Source: Cryobacterium suzukii
Lineage (GTDB): Bacteria; Actinomycetota; Actinomycetes; Actinomycetales; Microbacteriaceae
DNA length: 64,000 nucleotides
Direction of reading: 5' to 3'
NCBI RefSeq assembly: GCF_004403185.1
Contig: NZ_SOHJ01000011.1
Location: 310,001 to 374,000, forward strand
The translations under genes were made by a program, and so were the position numbers. The notes below the pieces were generated by a model, which was given only the letters and a program-made list of their open reading frames with translations, was not told where the DNA came from and made no database searches. Positions 62,489 through 64,000 of this stretch are shown one piece after another; within the stretch, counting starts at the first letter, position 1, and the number at the start of each line of letters is the position of its first letter.

Positions 62489-63277
62489 ATGCCGTACACC
62501 GTAAATTGCTCCATCCTGCTGACCGAGCTGCCATTGCTCCAGCGCCCGGCCGCGGCCAAGGCCGCCGGATTCGACGCGGTCGAGTTCTGGTGGCCCTTTG
62601 CCGCCGCAGTTCCCACCGAAACGCAGATTGCCGACTTTGAGAACTCGATCACGGACGCCGATGTTCGACTGACCGGATTGAACTTTGCCGCCGGAGACAT
62701 GCCGGCCGGGGACCGGGGCCTGGTCTCCTGGCCCGCACGTTCCAACGAGTTCCGCGACAACCTGGCGGTCGCGGCCTCCATCGGCGAGCGCCTCGGCTGC
62801 ACGTCCTTCAACGCCCTCTACGGAAACCGCATCGACGGCGTCACCGCCGAGGAACAAGACGATCTCGCTATCGAAAACCTTTCCCTCGCCGCGCGATCCG
62901 TCGCCCCGATCGGTGGCACCGTGCTGCTGGAGCCAGTGAGCGGGGCACCGAGGTACCCCCTGCGAACGGCGGCCGATGTGCTGGCCGTTATCGACCGGGT
63001 GCGCGCCGAGACCGGCGACACGAACATCAAACTACTCGCCGACTTCTACCACCTCGCCGTCAACGGCGACGACGTCGAGGCCGTGATCGCCGAGCACGCA
63101 CACGAATTCGGCCACATCCAGATTGCCGACGCACCCGGTCGCGGCGAACCGGGAACGGGCACGCTGCCGATTCACGAGTGGCTCGCGCACAGTCACGGGC
63201 TCGGCTACGACGGCGCCATCGGGCTCGAGTACAAGACGGCGGCAGCAAATCCGTTCGCCTGGCTCGAAGCTGTCTAA
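62489..63277 (+). CDS. hyi: Hydroxypyruvate isomerase
   Basis: A 262-residue TIM-barrel sugar isomerase. CSILLTELPLLQRPAAAKAA, FDAVEFWWPF, GTVLLEPVSGAPRYPLRTAA (metal-ligand Glu), NIKLLADFYHLAVNGDDVEA and HIQIADAPGRGEPGTG with IGLEYKT are the Hyi pattern. It interconverts hydroxypyruvate and tartronate semialdehyde in glyoxylate assimilation. The next gene, 43 bases on, reduces the same intermediate, so both act in one pathway. Divergent from the IclR-type regulator. Glyoxylate carboligase is not in the window and may follow to the right. Confidence 0.9.
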   Translation: MPYTVNCSILLTELPLLQRPAAAKAAGFDAVEFWWPFAAAVPTETQIADFENSITDADVRLTGLNFAAGDMPAGDRGLVSWPARSNEFRDNLAVAASIGERLGCTSFNALYGNRIDGVTAEEQDDLAIENLSLAARSVAPIGGTVLLEPVSGAPRYPLRTAADVLAVIDRVRAETGDTNIKLLADFYHLAVNGDDVEAVIAEHAHEFGHIQIADAPGRGEPGTGTLPIHEWLAHSHGLGYDGAIGLEYKTAAANPFAWLEAV

Positions 63278-63320
63278 CCGACCACGCACATCCGTCACCA
63301 TTGAGAAAAGGACACCGAAA

Positions 63321-64000
63321 ATGAGTAATGTTGCCGTCATCGGCCTGGGAATCATGGGCCTTCCCATGGCGATCAATCTCGTCAAGGCCGGCCACAACGT
63401 CATCGGTTTCAACCGCAGTCCGGCACGGATCGATCAGCTGGTTGCCGCGGGAGGCCGCGGCGCGGCCAACATTGCCGAAGCCGTGCGGGACGCCCACGTC
63501 GTGATCACGATGCTGCCAGACTCGCCCGATGTCGAGGACGTTGTCGGTGGCCCGGACGGCGTCTTCGCCAACACCCCGGCCGGCGCCTCCTGGGTTGACG
63601 CGAGCACCATCCGTCCCGACGTCACCGTTCGCCTCGCCACGGCCGCACGGGAGGCTGGGCTCAAGGCCGTCGACGCCCCCGTCTCCGGCGGCGAGGCCGG
63701 CGCGATCGAGGGCACCTTGTCGATCATGGTCGGCGGGGAGGCCGCCGACGTCGAGGCCGTTCGCGGCGTGCTCGACGCGGTGGGCAGCACCGTCGTACAC
63801 GTCGGTCCGGCCGGGTCCGGCCAGACGGTCAAGGCCGCCAACCAGCTCATCGTCGCCGGCACCATCCAGCTCGTCGCCGAGGCGCTCGTGTTTCTGGAGG
63901 CGCACTCGGTGGATACCGAGGCCGCCATCAAGGTTCTGGCCGGCGGACTGGCCGGCAATCGCATCCTGGACCGCAAAGCCGCCTCCATGGTGGCGCGCCG
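63321..64000 (+). CDS. garR: 2-hydroxy-3-oxopropionate reductase, N-terminal part (runs off the window)
   Basis: 226 residues are visible. GLGIMGLPMAINLVKAGHNV is the NAD(P) site of beta-hydroxyacid dehydrogenases; ASWVDASTIRPDVTVRL and DAPVSGGEAGAIEGTLSIMV are the substrate loop and catalytic region; GSGQTVKAANQLIVAGTIQL carries the catalytic Lys. Together with hyi this indicates tartronate semialdehyde reductase (GarR/GlxR), giving D-glycerate. The last 70 or so residues lie beyond the window. AAAAGGAC precedes ATG 63321. Confidence 0.88.
   Translation, partial: MSNVAVIGLGIMGLPMAINLVKAGHNVIGFNRSPARIDQLVAAGGRGAANIAEAVRDAHVVITMLPDSPDVEDVVGGPDGVFANTPAGASWVDASTIRPDVTVRLATAAREAGLKAVDAPVSGGEAGAIEGTLSIMVGGEAADVEAVRGVLDAVGSTVVHVGPAGSGQTVKAANQLIVAGTIQLVAEALVFLEAHSVDTEAAIKVLAGGLAGNRILDRKAASMVAR

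Overview
The window is high-GC actinobacterial DNA. GTG and TTG starts, promoters placed for leaderless mRNAs, frequent GGATGC/GCATCC strings and the gene content (YccF, DUF2256/DUF3253, DUF2316, NrtR-type Nudix regulator) suggest a Microbacteriaceae-like organism; this is inference, because no rRNA or marker gene is present. No tRNA, rRNA, transposase, integrase or CRISPR array was recognised.

1-3952 is ordinary chromosome: the end of an SsuBC/TauBC-type ABC importer with a divergent IclR regulator, YccF, a small membrane protein, a dihydrofolate-reductase-like protein and a DUF2256/DUF3253 protein. 4066-8485 is a graveyard: an imperfect tandem duplication (about 4066-5209 and 5388-7109) carrying pieces of a DnaQ-like exonuclease/BRCT gene and of a HelD-like helicase N-terminus, then a broken quinone oxidoreductase and the decayed C-terminal half of a UvrD-like helicase.

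8790-49916 is a defence island. Two homologous DISARM-like operons have decayed reciprocally. On the left, a sacsin-type ATPase/DEAH-helicase fusion is intact (8790-13472) and is followed by a ruined drmA start (13469-13850). On the right, the same fusion is collapsed to a 150-codon minigene (32198-32650) coupled to intact drmA (32650-35916), drmB (35916-37703) and a 5-methylcytosine methyltransferase (37904-38983). Between them, on the other strand, lies a tight four-gene operon (31973 down to 15675): DrmD-like SNF2 helicase, N6-adenine methyltransferase, 2131-residue DUF1998 helicase (DruE-like in size and plan) and UvrD-like helicase. A Vsr endonuclease lacking its catalytic Asp and a DUF3427-like reader domain are also here. 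The island continues with an Hsp70-like fragment and a VWA protein, a DarT-like DNA ADP-ribosyltransferase coupled to a small ORF, a broken N-formylglutamate amidohydrolase, an operon of an ADP-ribosylglycohydrolase/phosphatase fusion, a possible peptide chaperone and a HAD-HD fusion, divergent from an NrtR-type regulator over a perfect palindrome, and a GmrSD-like DUF262/DUF1524 nuclease.

49993-64000 is metabolic chromosome: LysE exporter, TetR regulator with an S15/CocE hydrolase, frameshifted DUF2316 gene, PucR-type regulator, CycA-like permease, short AlkD-like protein, quinone oxidoreductase, flavin monooxygenase with a divergent GAF regulator, and a glyoxylate (tartronate semialdehyde) locus with IclR regulator, hydroxypyruvate isomerase and the start of 2-hydroxy-3-oxopropionate reductase.

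Main idea: the left fusion protein and right DrmA/DrmB may form one functional DISARM-like system split across 20 kb, with a second DISARM/Druantia-like cassette lodged between the halves.
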